Source of the DNA: an uncultured Paracoccaceae bacterium
Lineage (GTDB): Bacteria > Pseudomonadota > Alphaproteobacteria > Rhodobacterales > Rhodobacteraceae
Length of the DNA: 64,000 nucleotides
NCBI GenBank assembly: GCA_947488175.1
Contig: CANKYO010000004.1
Span: 434,001-498,000 of the forward strand
Reading direction: 5' to 3'
Part shown: piece by piece, positions 25,151 through 33,633 of the stretch
How the letters are laid out: every line of letters starts with the position of its first letter
Position numbering within the stretch: the stretch's first letter is position 1
Notes under the pieces: model-generated
What the model was told of the DNA's origin: nothing
The model's input: only the letters and a program-made list of their open reading frames with translations
The model's database searches: none
Position numbers and translations under genes: made by a program

Positions 25151-25600
25151 TTACTTTGCAGCAGCAGTTGCCTTCTTGGCAGCAGCAGTCACTTCGTTAG
25201 TGGCTTTCTTTGCAGCAGCAGTCATGTCCTCAGACATGTCCTTGCCGGCGGCCAGAACCAGTTCCATGGTCTGCGTCTGCACTTTTTTCGCGATTTCAGC
25301 GAAAGCAGACATGTGCTCGGCAGCGGATTCAGCCTGTGCAGAAGCGAAGTCAGTCATTGCTTTTGCGTAGTCAGCAGGCTCTGCCTTTGCTTTGGACATG
25401 GCTTCAACTTTGGCCAGTGTGTCCTGTGTCCACTTTGCGGACAGCTCAGCAGATTTGCCAGCAGCGTCGATTGCAACACCAGACATTTTCTCGGCGAGAG
25501 TTGTCTGGTTCTTGAACTGCTCTTCCATTGCCTTTGTGTCGACAGGGAATGCGCCCATCATGTCTTTGAAGATCGCGGTGAAGTCTTGTGTCTTAGCCAT
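25151..25600 (-). CDS. phaP: phasin (PHA granule-associated protein)
   Basis: Coats PHB granules. The 149-residue protein starts at ATG 25600 (AAAGAGA eight bases upstream; an ATG six codons earlier is less likely). It is mostly amphipathic helix with few aromatic residues after the N-terminal FTAIFKDMMGAFPVD, and ends in an Ala/Lys-rich tail of AAAKKAT repeats, as in other alphaproteobacterial phasins. Two consensus PhaR boxes lie upstream, so it should be derepressed when PHB accumulates. Located between phaR and phaC. Confidence 0.92.
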   Translation of the reverse strand: MAKTQDFTAIFKDMMGAFPVDTKAMEEQFKNQTTLAEKMSGVAIDAAGKSAELSAKWTQDTLAKVEAMSKAKAEPADYAKAMTDFASAQAESAAEHMSAFAEIAKKVQTQTMELVLAAGKDMSEDMTAAAKKATNEVTAAAKKATAAAK

Positions 25601-25667
25601 TTTATCAGTCTCTTTCATGTCGGTGCGGAGCCCCCTCCGCGGTTATCTTGTGACACCAATATGCATG

Positions 25668-25678
25668 CTGCAGCGCAG
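25668..25678. promoter_or_regulatory. PhaR box 1 upstream of phaP
   Basis: CTGCAGCGCAG fits the CTGC-N3-GCAG consensus exactly and lies 68 bases upstream of the phaP start. Confidence 0.75.
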
Positions 25679-25695
25679 CATTTCAAGTATTTTTT

Positions 25696-25706
25696 CTGCA
25701 CTGCAG
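25696..25706. promoter_or_regulatory. PhaR box 2 upstream of phaP
   Basis: CTGCACTGCAG also fits CTGC-N3-GCAG and is 28 bases from box 1 (start to start), within a T-rich stretch; a third partial copy (CTGCAGCCGCA) follows at 25716. The cluster suggests cooperative repression by PhaR. Confidence 0.75.
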
Positions 25707-25746
25707 CATTTTTTTCTGCAGCCGCAAATTTATTAAGCGGAAACGG

Positions 25747-27543
25747 CTACTTAGTCACCACATAGGTGCCCGGCGCGGGTGCCAGAACCGGGTGATCGGC
25801 GTCGCCCGGCTCTCGTGCCGGTACCTTTTTGCCAGATTTTTGTGACAGCCACGTGTCCCAGCGCGGCCACCAGGACCCTTCGTGTTTTTCGGCCGCGTCA
25901 TACCAGTCATCGACCGTCAGACCCATTTCAGGGTTGGTATAGTGACCGTATTTCTTTTTGCTCGGCGGGTTCACGATGCCCGCAATATGGCCAGATTCAG
26001 ACAGGATGAACGTTTTGTCTTTCGCCCCCATCTTTTGAACACCTGTGTAACTGCTTTTCCATGCGGCAATGTGATCGGTTTCGCAGGCGATAGCGCAAAG
26101 CGGCACAGTCACATCCTTGATATGTACGGTCGTCCCGCAAACCTCGAACCCGTCGGTGGCGAATTTATCGTCCTGACACAGGCCCCGCAGATATTCGATT
26201 GCCATGCAGGCGGGCAGGTTCGTGCCGTCCCCGTTCCAGTAGAGCAAGTCAAAGGCGGGCGGTGCCTTGCCCATCATGTAGCTTTTGATCGCGGGCCCAT
26301 AAATCAGATCGTTTGCCCGCAAATAGGAAAACGTGCGCGACATGAAGAATGAATCGAGGATGCCATTCTCGGTCACCTCAGCCTCAATCCCATCGACAAA
26401 ATCATCCTGCAGGAAAACCCCGACTTCACCCCGGTCCGAAAAATCCGTGAGCGTAGTAAAGAACGTGGCCGCGTTCACGGACGTATCCTTTCGTTGCTTC
26501 ATCAGCGCCAGCGTCAGAGACAGAGTGGTACCCGCGATGCAGTAGCCAACGGCATTCACCTTTTTGGCGCCGCAGATCTTTTTGACCTCATTAATCGCAA
26601 TCAGATAGCCATCTTCGATGTAATCGCTCATCGATGTATCGCGATACCCCGCATCGGGGTTCACCCATGAGACGATGAAAACCGTGTAGCCCTGCTCTAC
26701 CGCCCATTTGATCAGGCTATTTTGCGGCTTCAGATCAAGAATATAGAACTTGTTGATCCAGGGCGGAAAGATGATCAGCGGGGTGGAATAGACCTTTTCG
26801 GTCGTGGGCGCATACTGGATCAACTCAAACATATGGTTGCGGAACACAACCGACCCCGGTGTCGTGGCCAGATTTTCGCCCAGCTTGAACGCCTTCTTGT
26901 CAGCCAACGTGACCACCAGATCGCCGTCATTCGCTTCCAGATCGGCAACAAGGTTTTCCAGCCCGGCCACAAGGCTTTCGCCATCCGTCTCGGCCGCCAA
27001 TGCCAGCGCCTCTGGATTGGTCGGCAGGAAATTGGTCGGGCTCATCATATCGACCAGCTGCTGGCTGAAATAGCGCAGCCGCTTCTTTTCCTCAGAATCA
27101 AGGTCATCGATATCCTCGACCGCCTGCTGCACTGCGGCAGCGTTCATCAGGTATTGTTGCTTGATAAAATTGAAATACGGGTTGGTGTCCCACAACTCGT
27201 GGGCAAAGCGGCGATCCTTGGGGGTTTCATCCGTTGGCGGTTCCAGCTTGCCCTGCGCCAGCAGGTGCTGCGCCTCGACATAATGCTTGACCGACTTCCC
27301 CCAGAACTCAAGCTGATGTTCGATCAGCTTGGCGGGATTGTTCACCATTTCAGTCATATATGCGGTCGCGGCCTTCACATAGAGGTCATGACTCGGCCCT
27401 TGCAGCGGCGGCGCAATCGGGCGCGCCTGACCCAATGCGGTCAACAAACGTTGGGTTAATTCTTCGACACGGGCAAGGTTGGCTTCCAGTTTTGCAACAT
27501 TGTGTGCGGAAGTTACGTCATCCGCCAAATCGTTAGTTGTCAT
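25747..27543 (-). CDS. phaC: class I poly(3-hydroxyalkanoate) synthase
   Basis: Polymerises 3-hydroxybutyryl-CoA to PHB at the granule surface. The 598-residue start at ATG 27543 is set by AGGAAGG five bases upstream. The N-terminal domain is followed by an alpha/beta-hydrolase catalytic domain with lipase-box-like GYCIAG (333-338, nucleophile Cys335), Asp490 in CETDHIAAW and His519 in SGHIAG; FPPWINKFYILDL is the conserved class I block. Divergent from phaZ with one PhaR box between them. Confidence 0.98.
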   Translation of the reverse strand: MTTNDLADDVTSAHNVAKLEANLARVEELTQRLLTALGQARPIAPPLQGPSHDLYVKAATAYMTEMVNNPAKLIEHQLEFWGKSVKHYVEAQHLLAQGKLEPPTDETPKDRRFAHELWDTNPYFNFIKQQYLMNAAAVQQAVEDIDDLDSEEKKRLRYFSQQLVDMMSPTNFLPTNPEALALAAETDGESLVAGLENLVADLEANDGDLVVTLADKKAFKLGENLATTPGSVVFRNHMFELIQYAPTTEKVYSTPLIIFPPWINKFYILDLKPQNSLIKWAVEQGYTVFIVSWVNPDAGYRDTSMSDYIEDGYLIAINEVKKICGAKKVNAVGYCIAGTTLSLTLALMKQRKDTSVNAATFFTTLTDFSDRGEVGVFLQDDFVDGIEAEVTENGILDSFFMSRTFSYLRANDLIYGPAIKSYMMGKAPPAFDLLYWNGDGTNLPACMAIEYLRGLCQDDKFATDGFEVCGTTVHIKDVTVPLCAIACETDHIAAWKSSYTGVQKMGAKDKTFILSESGHIAGIVNPPSKKKYGHYTNPEMGLTVDDWYDAAEKHEGSWWPRWDTWLSQKSGKKVPAREPGDADHPVLAPAPGTYVVTK

Positions 27544-27564
27544 GTTAACCTTCCTATGCGTATG

Positions 27565-27576
27565 CTGCAGTCGCAG
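27565..27576. promoter_or_regulatory. PhaR box in the phaC/phaZ divergent region
   Basis: CTGCAGTCGCAG fits CTGC-N4-GCAG, 22 bases from the phaC start and 38 from the phaZ start, so it could repress either gene. Confidence 0.7.
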
Positions 27577-27613
27577 CATTCTGTCTGCGCGCCCCAGTTC
27601 GGAGACCCGTGTG

Positions 27614-28885
27614 ATGAAGTATATGATGACCTACGACCTGATGGAAAGCGCGCGTAATACAAATCAGTGGTTGGGGGCAACCGCACGCGCTTTCGCTTCC
27701 TATCCTGCCATGTCCTGGGGGGCCAACCCCGCCATGGATTGGCTGAAAGCCTGGGGCGAGGTGACCGAACGCAGCTTTGCACGGATGGTGGTCAAGCCTG
27801 ACTGGAACATCCCTGTCCAGACCAGCCATGACGGCACCGACATGGTCGTGACCACCGAAACCGTTGTTGAACGACCTTTTGGCGATCTTGTCCGCTTTCG
27901 TGTTGGCAGCCGACCTGACCGGACGCGTCGCGTTCTGTTGGTGGCCCCGATGTCTGGTCACTATGCGACACTCCTCCGCAAGACAGTCATCAGTCTGCTG
28001 CCTGATTGCGACGTCTACATCACAGACTGGCACAATGCGCGCGACATACCCGTAAGCGCAGGCAAGTTCGATATTGAGGATTACACACTCTACCTAGTCG
28101 ATTTCATGCGAGAGCTTGGCTCTGACATCCATGTCATCGCCGTTTGCCAACCGGTTCCGCTGACCCTCGCCGCGACCGCATATCTGGCCGAGCAGGACCC
28201 CGACGCGCAGCCCAAATCGCTGACGCTGATCGGCGGCCCCGTGGACCCCGAGGCGAACCATACCGAAGTGACCGATTTTGGCCGCACTGTCACCATGGGC
28301 CAGTTGGAAGAAACCATGATCCAGCGGGTCGGTTTTAAATACGCAGGCGTCGGGCGCATGGTCTATCCGGGTCTGCTGCAACTGGCATCGTTCATTTCCA
28401 TGAACGCCGAAACCCATGCCAATTCTTTCCGGGATGAGATCATTCGCGTCGCCAAGGGCGAAGCGTCTGAACATGACCGGCACAACAATTTCTACGACGA
28501 ATACCTCGCCGTGATGGACATGACGTCAGAATTCTACCTGTCCACGGTCGAACGGATCTTCAAAGGTCGCGAGATCGCGCGCAATGAATTCATCGTTGAC
28601 GGGCACAAGGTCGACTTCAGCAAGATCACAACCGTCGCGGTCAAGATCGTCGAAGGGGAAGAGGATGACATCTCCGCCCCCGGTCAATGCCTTGCCGCAC
28701 TTGATCTGTTGACTGGGCTGCCGAACGACAAAAAGGCGGCACATCTCGAACCGGGGGCAGGTCACTACGGCATCTTCGCAGGCGGTAGCTGGCGCAACAA
28801 CATCCGGCCCCTGGTTCTGGAATTCATCGATGCAAATTCGGATAGCCCAAAGCGAAAGTCAGCCAAGGTCGTCAAACTGAAATAG
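27614..28885 (+). CDS. phaZ: intracellular poly(3-hydroxybutyrate) depolymerase
   Basis: Mobilises stored PHB. The 423-residue protein starts at ATG 27614 (GGAG nine bases upstream). It has the PHB_depo family N-terminus (YPAMSWGANP, MDWLKAWGEV), the thioesterase-like nucleophile Cys178 in VIAVCQP, and DDISAPGQ and HLEPGAGHYGIF for the acid and base. Divergent from phaC. A GC-rich hairpin follows the stop. Confidence 0.95.
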   Translation: MKYMMTYDLMESARNTNQWLGATARAFASYPAMSWGANPAMDWLKAWGEVTERSFARMVVKPDWNIPVQTSHDGTDMVVTTETVVERPFGDLVRFRVGSRPDRTRRVLLVAPMSGHYATLLRKTVISLLPDCDVYITDWHNARDIPVSAGKFDIEDYTLYLVDFMRELGSDIHVIAVCQPVPLTLAATAYLAEQDPDAQPKSLTLIGGPVDPEANHTEVTDFGRTVTMGQLEETMIQRVGFKYAGVGRMVYPGLLQLASFISMNAETHANSFRDEIIRVAKGEASEHDRHNNFYDEYLAVMDMTSEFYLSTVERIFKGREIARNEFIVDGHKVDFSKITTVAVKIVEGEEDDISAPGQCLAALDLLTGLPNDKKAAHLEPGAGHYGIFAGGSWRNNIRPLVLEFIDANSDSPKRKSAKVVKLK

Positions 28886-28905
28886 GGGCGGCACAACACC
28901 GCCCC
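28885..28905. terminator. GC-rich hairpin between convergent genes
   Basis: GGGGCGG pairs with CCGCCCC around CACAACA immediately after the phaZ stop; no T tract on either strand. Likely a transcript-end or bidirectional stop element for phaZ and the convergent gene. Confidence 0.45.
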
Positions 28906-28917
28906 CTATGGCCCTGA

Positions 28918-29622
28918 TCAGGCCATGACCGATTGTTCGGCAAAGTTCAGGTTCATTGGCTGGCCCAGAACCTCTCTTGCATCCGATGTCACCGGCACGC
29001 TGTCATCGACCTCTCGCAGATCAAAGCTGCGCGACCAGCACTGACCTTCGCCGCGCAGATAGAAACCGTAATGCAAGGTGTCCGCATCCTCCGGCACATC
29101 CAGCACGATATGCCGTTTCGTCCAGTCCTGCGTGCCCTGCAACACACTGTCCGACCGCCGGTCCTCCATATTGTCAAAGCGGATGTTCCGCCCCACAGCG
29201 TCATCAATGCGCATCCAGATCGTCACGGCCGCGGTCACATGGGCGCAGGACAAATCGACAGACAATTGCAACCGTTTGCCGCGAAAGCCGGCCGCATCCA
29301 CCATCTGCGCCAACGTGGCAAACCCGGTATGCGGCCCCCGATGGTCAAGCGATTGAATGGTCACGGGGGTGCCAAGCGTATCCGGATCCATGCCAATTCG
29401 GTAATCGGTGGCATTTGACCCGGCCACCTGCCACCCCATAGGCAATTGCAGCGGGCCAAAACCATCATCGGCAAAGGTTGCAGCGGCCGTATTCCAATCA
29501 GCATGCCCCAACTGATGGGCCACAATTTCCAGACATTGGCTATGGCTCAGCTTCAGCCCATGTGCTGCCATATCATTGCGCAGGGCCTTCGCCATCGCCT
29601 TTGGGTCGCGTAAAGCGTTCAT
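28918..29622 (-). CDS. glyoxalase-superfamily-type N-terminal domain protein of unknown function
   Basis: A 234-residue cytosolic protein. The start at ATG 29622 follows AAGGAG six bases upstream. Its first ~55 residues (AKALRNDMAAHGLKLSHSQC then LEIVAHQLGHADWNT) match a short helical domain often annotated as glyoxalase-superfamily and found in stress and toxin-linked proteins; the rest (about 60-230) is a jelly-roll-like region with FRGKRLQLSVDL and YGFYLRGEG, resembling carbohydrate-binding or CIA30-like folds. No active site could be identified. It follows phaZ convergently. Confidence 0.6.
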   Translation of the reverse strand: MNALRDPKAMAKALRNDMAAHGLKLSHSQCLEIVAHQLGHADWNTAAATFADDGFGPLQLPMGWQVAGSNATDYRIGMDPDTLGTPVTIQSLDHRGPHTGFATLAQMVDAAGFRGKRLQLSVDLSCAHVTAAVTIWMRIDDAVGRNIRFDNMEDRRSDSVLQGTQDWTKRHIVLDVPEDADTLHYGFYLRGEGQCWSRSFDLREVDDSVPVTSDAREVLGQPMNLNFAEQSVMA

Positions 29623-29798
29623 CTTGATCTCCTTGATCATCGGACAAACCGTAAAACACCAGTGCGCGCATTGCTGACGGGCTTGTCCCGTTCAAAGCAG
29701 ATCATGATGGATTGTCAGGTCTTCACCAAACCCGAATACGGGTGCGCGCGGCAGGCGACCTTAGCCTGCGATTTACGTAGCGGCATCGCCGTCTGCGG

Positions 29799-30515
29799 TC
29801 AAGGCCGCAACATCAGTGGCATCTTCATCCAACGGCGCAGCGCGTCCGTGACGGCTTCAGGGGATTCCACCGTGCTCAGGTATCCCCCTTGCTCGATCAC
29901 CTCGAGATGACCATAGGGGATCATCTCGGCCATGAATTCTTGTCGTTTGAGCGGGAACTGACCGTTGAAGCGACCGCACAGCACCACGGCGGGCTGCTTG
30001 ATCTTGCGCAATGTGGCTTGCTGATCCTTGCGGCGTTGCAAGGCGCGGGCTTGCCGCACATAAACCTCGGCCCCCAACCCATGCCCCATTTCCTTCAGCA
30101 ACTGGATCATCGCCGCCTTGTCGGTGTTCGGGGCCATCCAGGTCGAATTCATCTCATGCTGCAGAACATCATCCATCCGACCCGACCGGGCGGCAATGAT
30201 CTGCGCCTCGCGGGCGGCAGCAATCTCGGGCGTGTCGGCCTGCGCGCTGGTGTCGATCAAAGCGATGCGGGTCACCCGGTCAGAGGCGCGGCGGATCACC
30301 TCCATCGCGACCATGCCGCCCAGGCCCGCGCCCGCCAGTGCAAATTTCGATGGGGCCCAAGTCAGGATCTGGCTGGCAATCTCCTCCATCCGCTCGCCAC
30401 GGGTGGCAGGCGCGATCATGACCGCATGTTCCTTGGACAATTCCCTGATCTGGTGGCTAAAAATCCGGACGTCACACATCAGCGGCGGGATCATCACCAG
30501 CGTTTCACTCGGCAT
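29799..30515 (-). CDS. alpha/beta-hydrolase-fold protein with all three catalytic residues replaced
   Basis: A 238-residue protein, start at ATG 30515. The fold is clear (VMIPPLMCDVRIF; VTRIALIDTSAQADTPE; AVTDALRRW), but the G-x-S-x-G elbow reads LAGAGLGGMVAME with Gly64 in place of Ser, the acid position in CGRFNGQFP has Asn184, and the histidine position in EQGGYLSTVE has Tyr212. The codons are unambiguous on the strand, and the open frame is full-length, so it looks like a maintained pseudoenzyme rather than a decayed gene. It lies 93 bases downstream of an intact hydrolase gene on the same strand. Confidence 0.85.
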   Translation of the reverse strand: MPSETLVMIPPLMCDVRIFSHQIRELSKEHAVMIAPATRGERMEEIASQILTWAPSKFALAGAGLGGMVAMEVIRRASDRVTRIALIDTSAQADTPEIAAAREAQIIAARSGRMDDVLQHEMNSTWMAPNTDKAAMIQLLKEMGHGLGAEVYVRQARALQRRKDQQATLRKIKQPAVVLCGRFNGQFPLKRQEFMAEMIPYGHLEVIEQGGYLSTVESPEAVTDALRRWMKMPLMLRP

Positions 30516-30608
30516 TCGCTGCCTGCCCGTGCATAATGCGCAATCCTCAGCCTTTGTTTTGCGGTCAGTTTGCCCGGCAGGCGGGACCACCGCAAGGGTG
30601 CGGCACTG

Positions 30609-31478
30609 CTAGAGGTCCTTTAACCAAGCAGATATCCGCCGGGCCAGCGGCTCTGTCTGGTTTGGGCTGAACACATCCCCCGCCATCACATGCCCGTCCG
30701 GATCATCGCCCGGACCAGGCGTGATGACATCCATGGTCACTGGCCCCGTCCAGCGTGCGGCGACCTTGCGGGTGTCACTGGGATGCACAACCGTGTCGGC
30801 GTCATTCAGGCAGAAAAATGCTGGGGTTGCGACCTTTGACAAATCGGCCTTGCGCACCGCGCGCACAGCCTGACCCATCGGATGTACGGCCTCGGTCGGG
30901 TAACTTGTGGTCCAATAAGCGGTGTGCCTTTCGTTGATCGGCTCAAACCGGCGGGTCCGCCCGGCCACGTATTTGCCCCAGTGTTTGACCGCAGGTGCAT
31001 CCAGCACCACCTGCGCGATCCGGTTCCGCAGGCCAAAATTAGGCGAGATATAGATTGCGGCCTTCGCCGGAACACCGTCCGCCAACGCCAATGTGGCCAG
31101 CGTGCAGCCCGTCGAACAGCCCATGATCACGATCTCATCGCCGATGCTCTGCGCAACCTCTACCGCTTCGGCGACATCCGCACGCCAATCTTCATAGGTT
31201 GCGGTGGCCATCGCGGCACTATCCTGCCCGTGACCCGTCAAGCGGGTGAAATGGATATTGGCACCCAAATCCTTGGCCACCAGATCAGGCAGCGGGCGCA
31301 GTTCTTCCGGTGAAGCGGAAAATCCATGAATGTAAAGCAGCGAAACAGGCGTTTTGACCCCCGGCTTGTCCACCCAGATCACACGTTTTTTGCACCCTTC
31401 GCGCAGGTTGGGCACGGTGGCTTCCCGGTCAGCCAGCCAGGTTTCGATGTCTTCAATATCAACCATGGGACGCCACAT
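30609..31478 (-). CDS. alpha/beta hydrolase with intact triad
   Basis: A 289-residue serine hydrolase: YIHGFSASPEE oxyanion strand (about 49-59), nucleophile elbow MGCSTGC (about 118-124), acid in LNDADTVVHP and histidine in DPDGHVM. No signal peptide, so cytosolic. The ATG at 31478 or the one at 31466 may be used; both overlap the 3-prime end of the upstream MFS gene, indicating coupling. The substrate is an ester or similar; monoacylglycerol or oligo-hydroxybutyrate are possible given the nearby PHB genes, but this is only inferred. Confidence 0.85.
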   Translation of the reverse strand: MWRPMVDIEDIETWLADREATVPNLREGCKKRVIWVDKPGVKTPVSLLYIHGFSASPEELRPLPDLVAKDLGANIHFTRLTGHGQDSAAMATATYEDWRADVAEAVEVAQSIGDEIVIMGCSTGCTLATLALADGVPAKAAIYISPNFGLRNRIAQVVLDAPAVKHWGKYVAGRTRRFEPINERHTAYWTTSYPTEAVHPMGQAVRAVRKADLSKVATPAFFCLNDADTVVHPSDTRKVAARWTGPVTMDVITPGPGDDPDGHVMAGDVFSPNQTEPLARRISAWLKDL

Positions 31479-32808
31479 GCCTGCTGACGGGCCGATAGAT
31501 CGCGATCAACCCGATAATCGACACCATGAAGATACCCGAAGGCACTAATGTCAACGCTGTCTTCAGCGCATCCAGCGCGCTTTGGGTCTGTTGCACAACA
31601 CCGCTGTCGGATGACTGCCAGCCGGCCGCCGACAGGATCAGGCCCAGTACCAGCGGGGCGATGGCATTGGCCACCTTCTGACCAAAAAGCCAGACCGCGC
31701 TGAACGCACCCTCAATCGCTTCGCCGCTTTCGGCGCGGGTCACATCCATCAGGTCGGGATACATGGCCCACGGGATCTGCTGATAGGCGCCGTTGGTAAA
31801 ACCTGCACATAGAAACAGCAGGGCCATGGTGGTGACGCCTGTGGCGGGCAGGCTCATCCAGATCAGAACCAGCACCAGAATATACAACCCCATGCCCAGA
31901 TTAAGTGCCCAGGTCTTGCCCAACCACGCACTCAGCCGCACCCAAATAAACTGGCTGATGACAGAGCCCACGATGAACATCGCAAACAGCGTCGAAAAAA
32001 CCCCCAAAGCGCCGGCAAGCCCTGACAACATGCTGCGTCCGTCATCCTGCATCAGATACAGGGCCGCCAGCTGTAACCCGGCCGCGATCAATGCCACCCC
32101 TAACGTCAGAACACCGTAAAGCACCACCAATACAACAAATGCGCGATTGCGCATCACAAGCCGCACGATCTCCATGAAGCTGCCCGATGCAGCCGATGGG
32201 ATACGTGGCGCATTGCGCGTGGCCAGCAGCATCCCCCAGATTGTCAGCACCACCACCGGGGCGACCAGCAGGACGGCGCGCAAATACCCTTCGCGCGTAT
32301 CGCCCGCCATCGCGGGAACAAGCGCACCAGCCGTCAGCAAACCCAATGACGCAAAGGTCATGCGAAACGCCATCATCGCAGAGCGTTCATGCGGCTCTTG
32401 GGTCATCTCACCGGCCATGGCACCATAGGGAATGGCCACAAACGTGAACCCGACCGTGGCGACACCAAAGAACGCCACCACCCAGATCGCATTGAACTGC
32501 CAACTCATCCCCATGGGCACAGCGAACATACCCACGATGCCAAGGGCCAGAACAATTGCACCCACCGCAATCCATGGGGCACGGCGGCCCCAGCGGCTGT
32601 TGGTGCGGTCCGAAAGGTATCCCACGAGCGGATCAGTCACCACGTCAAACGCCAGAACGGCAAAGGTCACAAACCCGGCAACCGATGGCGGCACGCCCAG
32701 AAAAGTGGTCAGATAGGCAAAGACCAGCAGTTGCTTGACCACAACAAAGACATTGACACCCATATCGGCCAGGCCCCAGCCTGCCTTCTGCCCTACTGAT
32801 AACGCCAT
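31459..32808 (-). CDS. MFS transporter, GPH (glycoside-pentoside-hexuronide) type
   Basis: A 449-residue protein with about twelve membrane helices. The loop 2-3 motif DPLVGYLSDRTNSRWGRRAP (about 58-77) and N-terminal MALSVGQKAGWGLADMGVNV identify the GPH:cation symporter group. Substrate unknown; such proteins can move sugars, glucuronides or other organics. It overlaps the downstream hydrolase gene by 20 bases, so the pair likely functions together. Confidence 0.88.
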   Translation of the reverse strand: MALSVGQKAGWGLADMGVNVFVVVKQLLVFAYLTTFLGVPPSVAGFVTFAVLAFDVVTDPLVGYLSDRTNSRWGRRAPWIAVGAIVLALGIVGMFAVPMGMSWQFNAIWVVAFFGVATVGFTFVAIPYGAMAGEMTQEPHERSAMMAFRMTFASLGLLTAGALVPAMAGDTREGYLRAVLLVAPVVVLTIWGMLLATRNAPRIPSAASGSFMEIVRLVMRNRAFVVLVVLYGVLTLGVALIAAGLQLAALYLMQDDGRSMLSGLAGALGVFSTLFAMFIVGSVISQFIWVRLSAWLGKTWALNLGMGLYILVLVLIWMSLPATGVTTMALLFLCAGFTNGAYQQIPWAMYPDLMDVTRAESGEAIEGAFSAVWLFGQKVANAIAPLVLGLILSAAGWQSSDSGVVQQTQSALDALKTALTLVPSGIFMVSIIGLIAIYRPVSRHVASHG

Positions 32809-32886
32809 ACTCGTTCTCCCGCGGCTCGGCGCAGGTTAGGCAATCAGGGACCCATGGCGAAACAGCGACGTTGCGTAAGATGGGTT

Positions 32887-33633
32887 TTAACCCATCGCCC
32901 GGTCCAGAACCTCCGTGACAGAGGCGGCAATCAGTTCCAGACAGGTGTCATCGGAAAACCGGTGATCGGCCCCATCCACCAGCGTCAGGCGCATATCGGG
33001 GCCCTCCGCATGCTCCAGCAGGCGCAAGGCCACCGCCATATCCACATCCGCATCCGCCGTGCCCTGCAGGAACCGGACCGGAAACGGCAAAGGCAGCGGA
33101 TCGCGCAGCACTAACCGGCCGCGCCCCTCTTCAATCAACCGCTTGGTGATGATGTAAGGCTCACCATATTCCGACGGCAGCGCCACCTGGCCTGCGCTGT
33201 CCAACTCCGCCTTCTGAGCATCCGAAAACCCCGCCCACATGCTGTCCTCGGTAAAATCCGGGGCAGCCGCGATGGTGACCAACCCTGCCACCCGATCCGG
33301 CATGGCCCGCGCCACCAGCAGCGATATCCAGCCGCCCATGGACGAACCCAACAGCACTACGGGCCCTTCAATCAGACTCAGCGCCGCACAGGCATCCTCG
33401 AACCAGTCACCGATACAGCCATCAGTAAACGCCTCACTGCTTTCGCCATGGCCCGAATAATCAAACCGCAGAAAGGCACGGCCCCGCGCGCGGGCCCAGT
33501 CCTCCAGATACACCGCCTTGGTGCCCTGCATGTCGGACTTGAACCCGCCAAGGAACACCACCGCCGGGCCATCACCCGCAGTCAGATGATAGGCAATCCG
33601 CCTGCCCTGCGGGGTCGTGAAAGTCTCAGCCAT
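32887..33633 (-). CDS. alpha/beta hydrolase (ABHD10/CarC-like)
   Basis: A 248-residue serine hydrolase starting at ATG 33633, inside the last codons of the upstream MFS gene. Elements: FLGGFKSDMQGTKA (about 29-42), the strand FDYSGHGESS, nucleophile elbow GSSMGGW (about 96-102), acid in GTADADVD and histidine in DGADHRFSDD. Cytosolic. The substrate is unknown; the coupling with an MFS permease suggests cleavage of an imported ester. Confidence 0.88.
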   Translation of the reverse strand: MAETFTTPQGRRIAYHLTAGDGPAVVFLGGFKSDMQGTKAVYLEDWARARGRAFLRFDYSGHGESSEAFTDGCIGDWFEDACAALSLIEGPVVLLGSSMGGWISLLVARAMPDRVAGLVTIAAAPDFTEDSMWAGFSDAQKAELDSAGQVALPSEYGEPYIITKRLIEEGRGRLVLRDPLPLPFPVRFLQGTADADVDMAVALRLLEHAEGPDMRLTLVDGADHRFSDDTCLELIAASVTEVLDRAMG

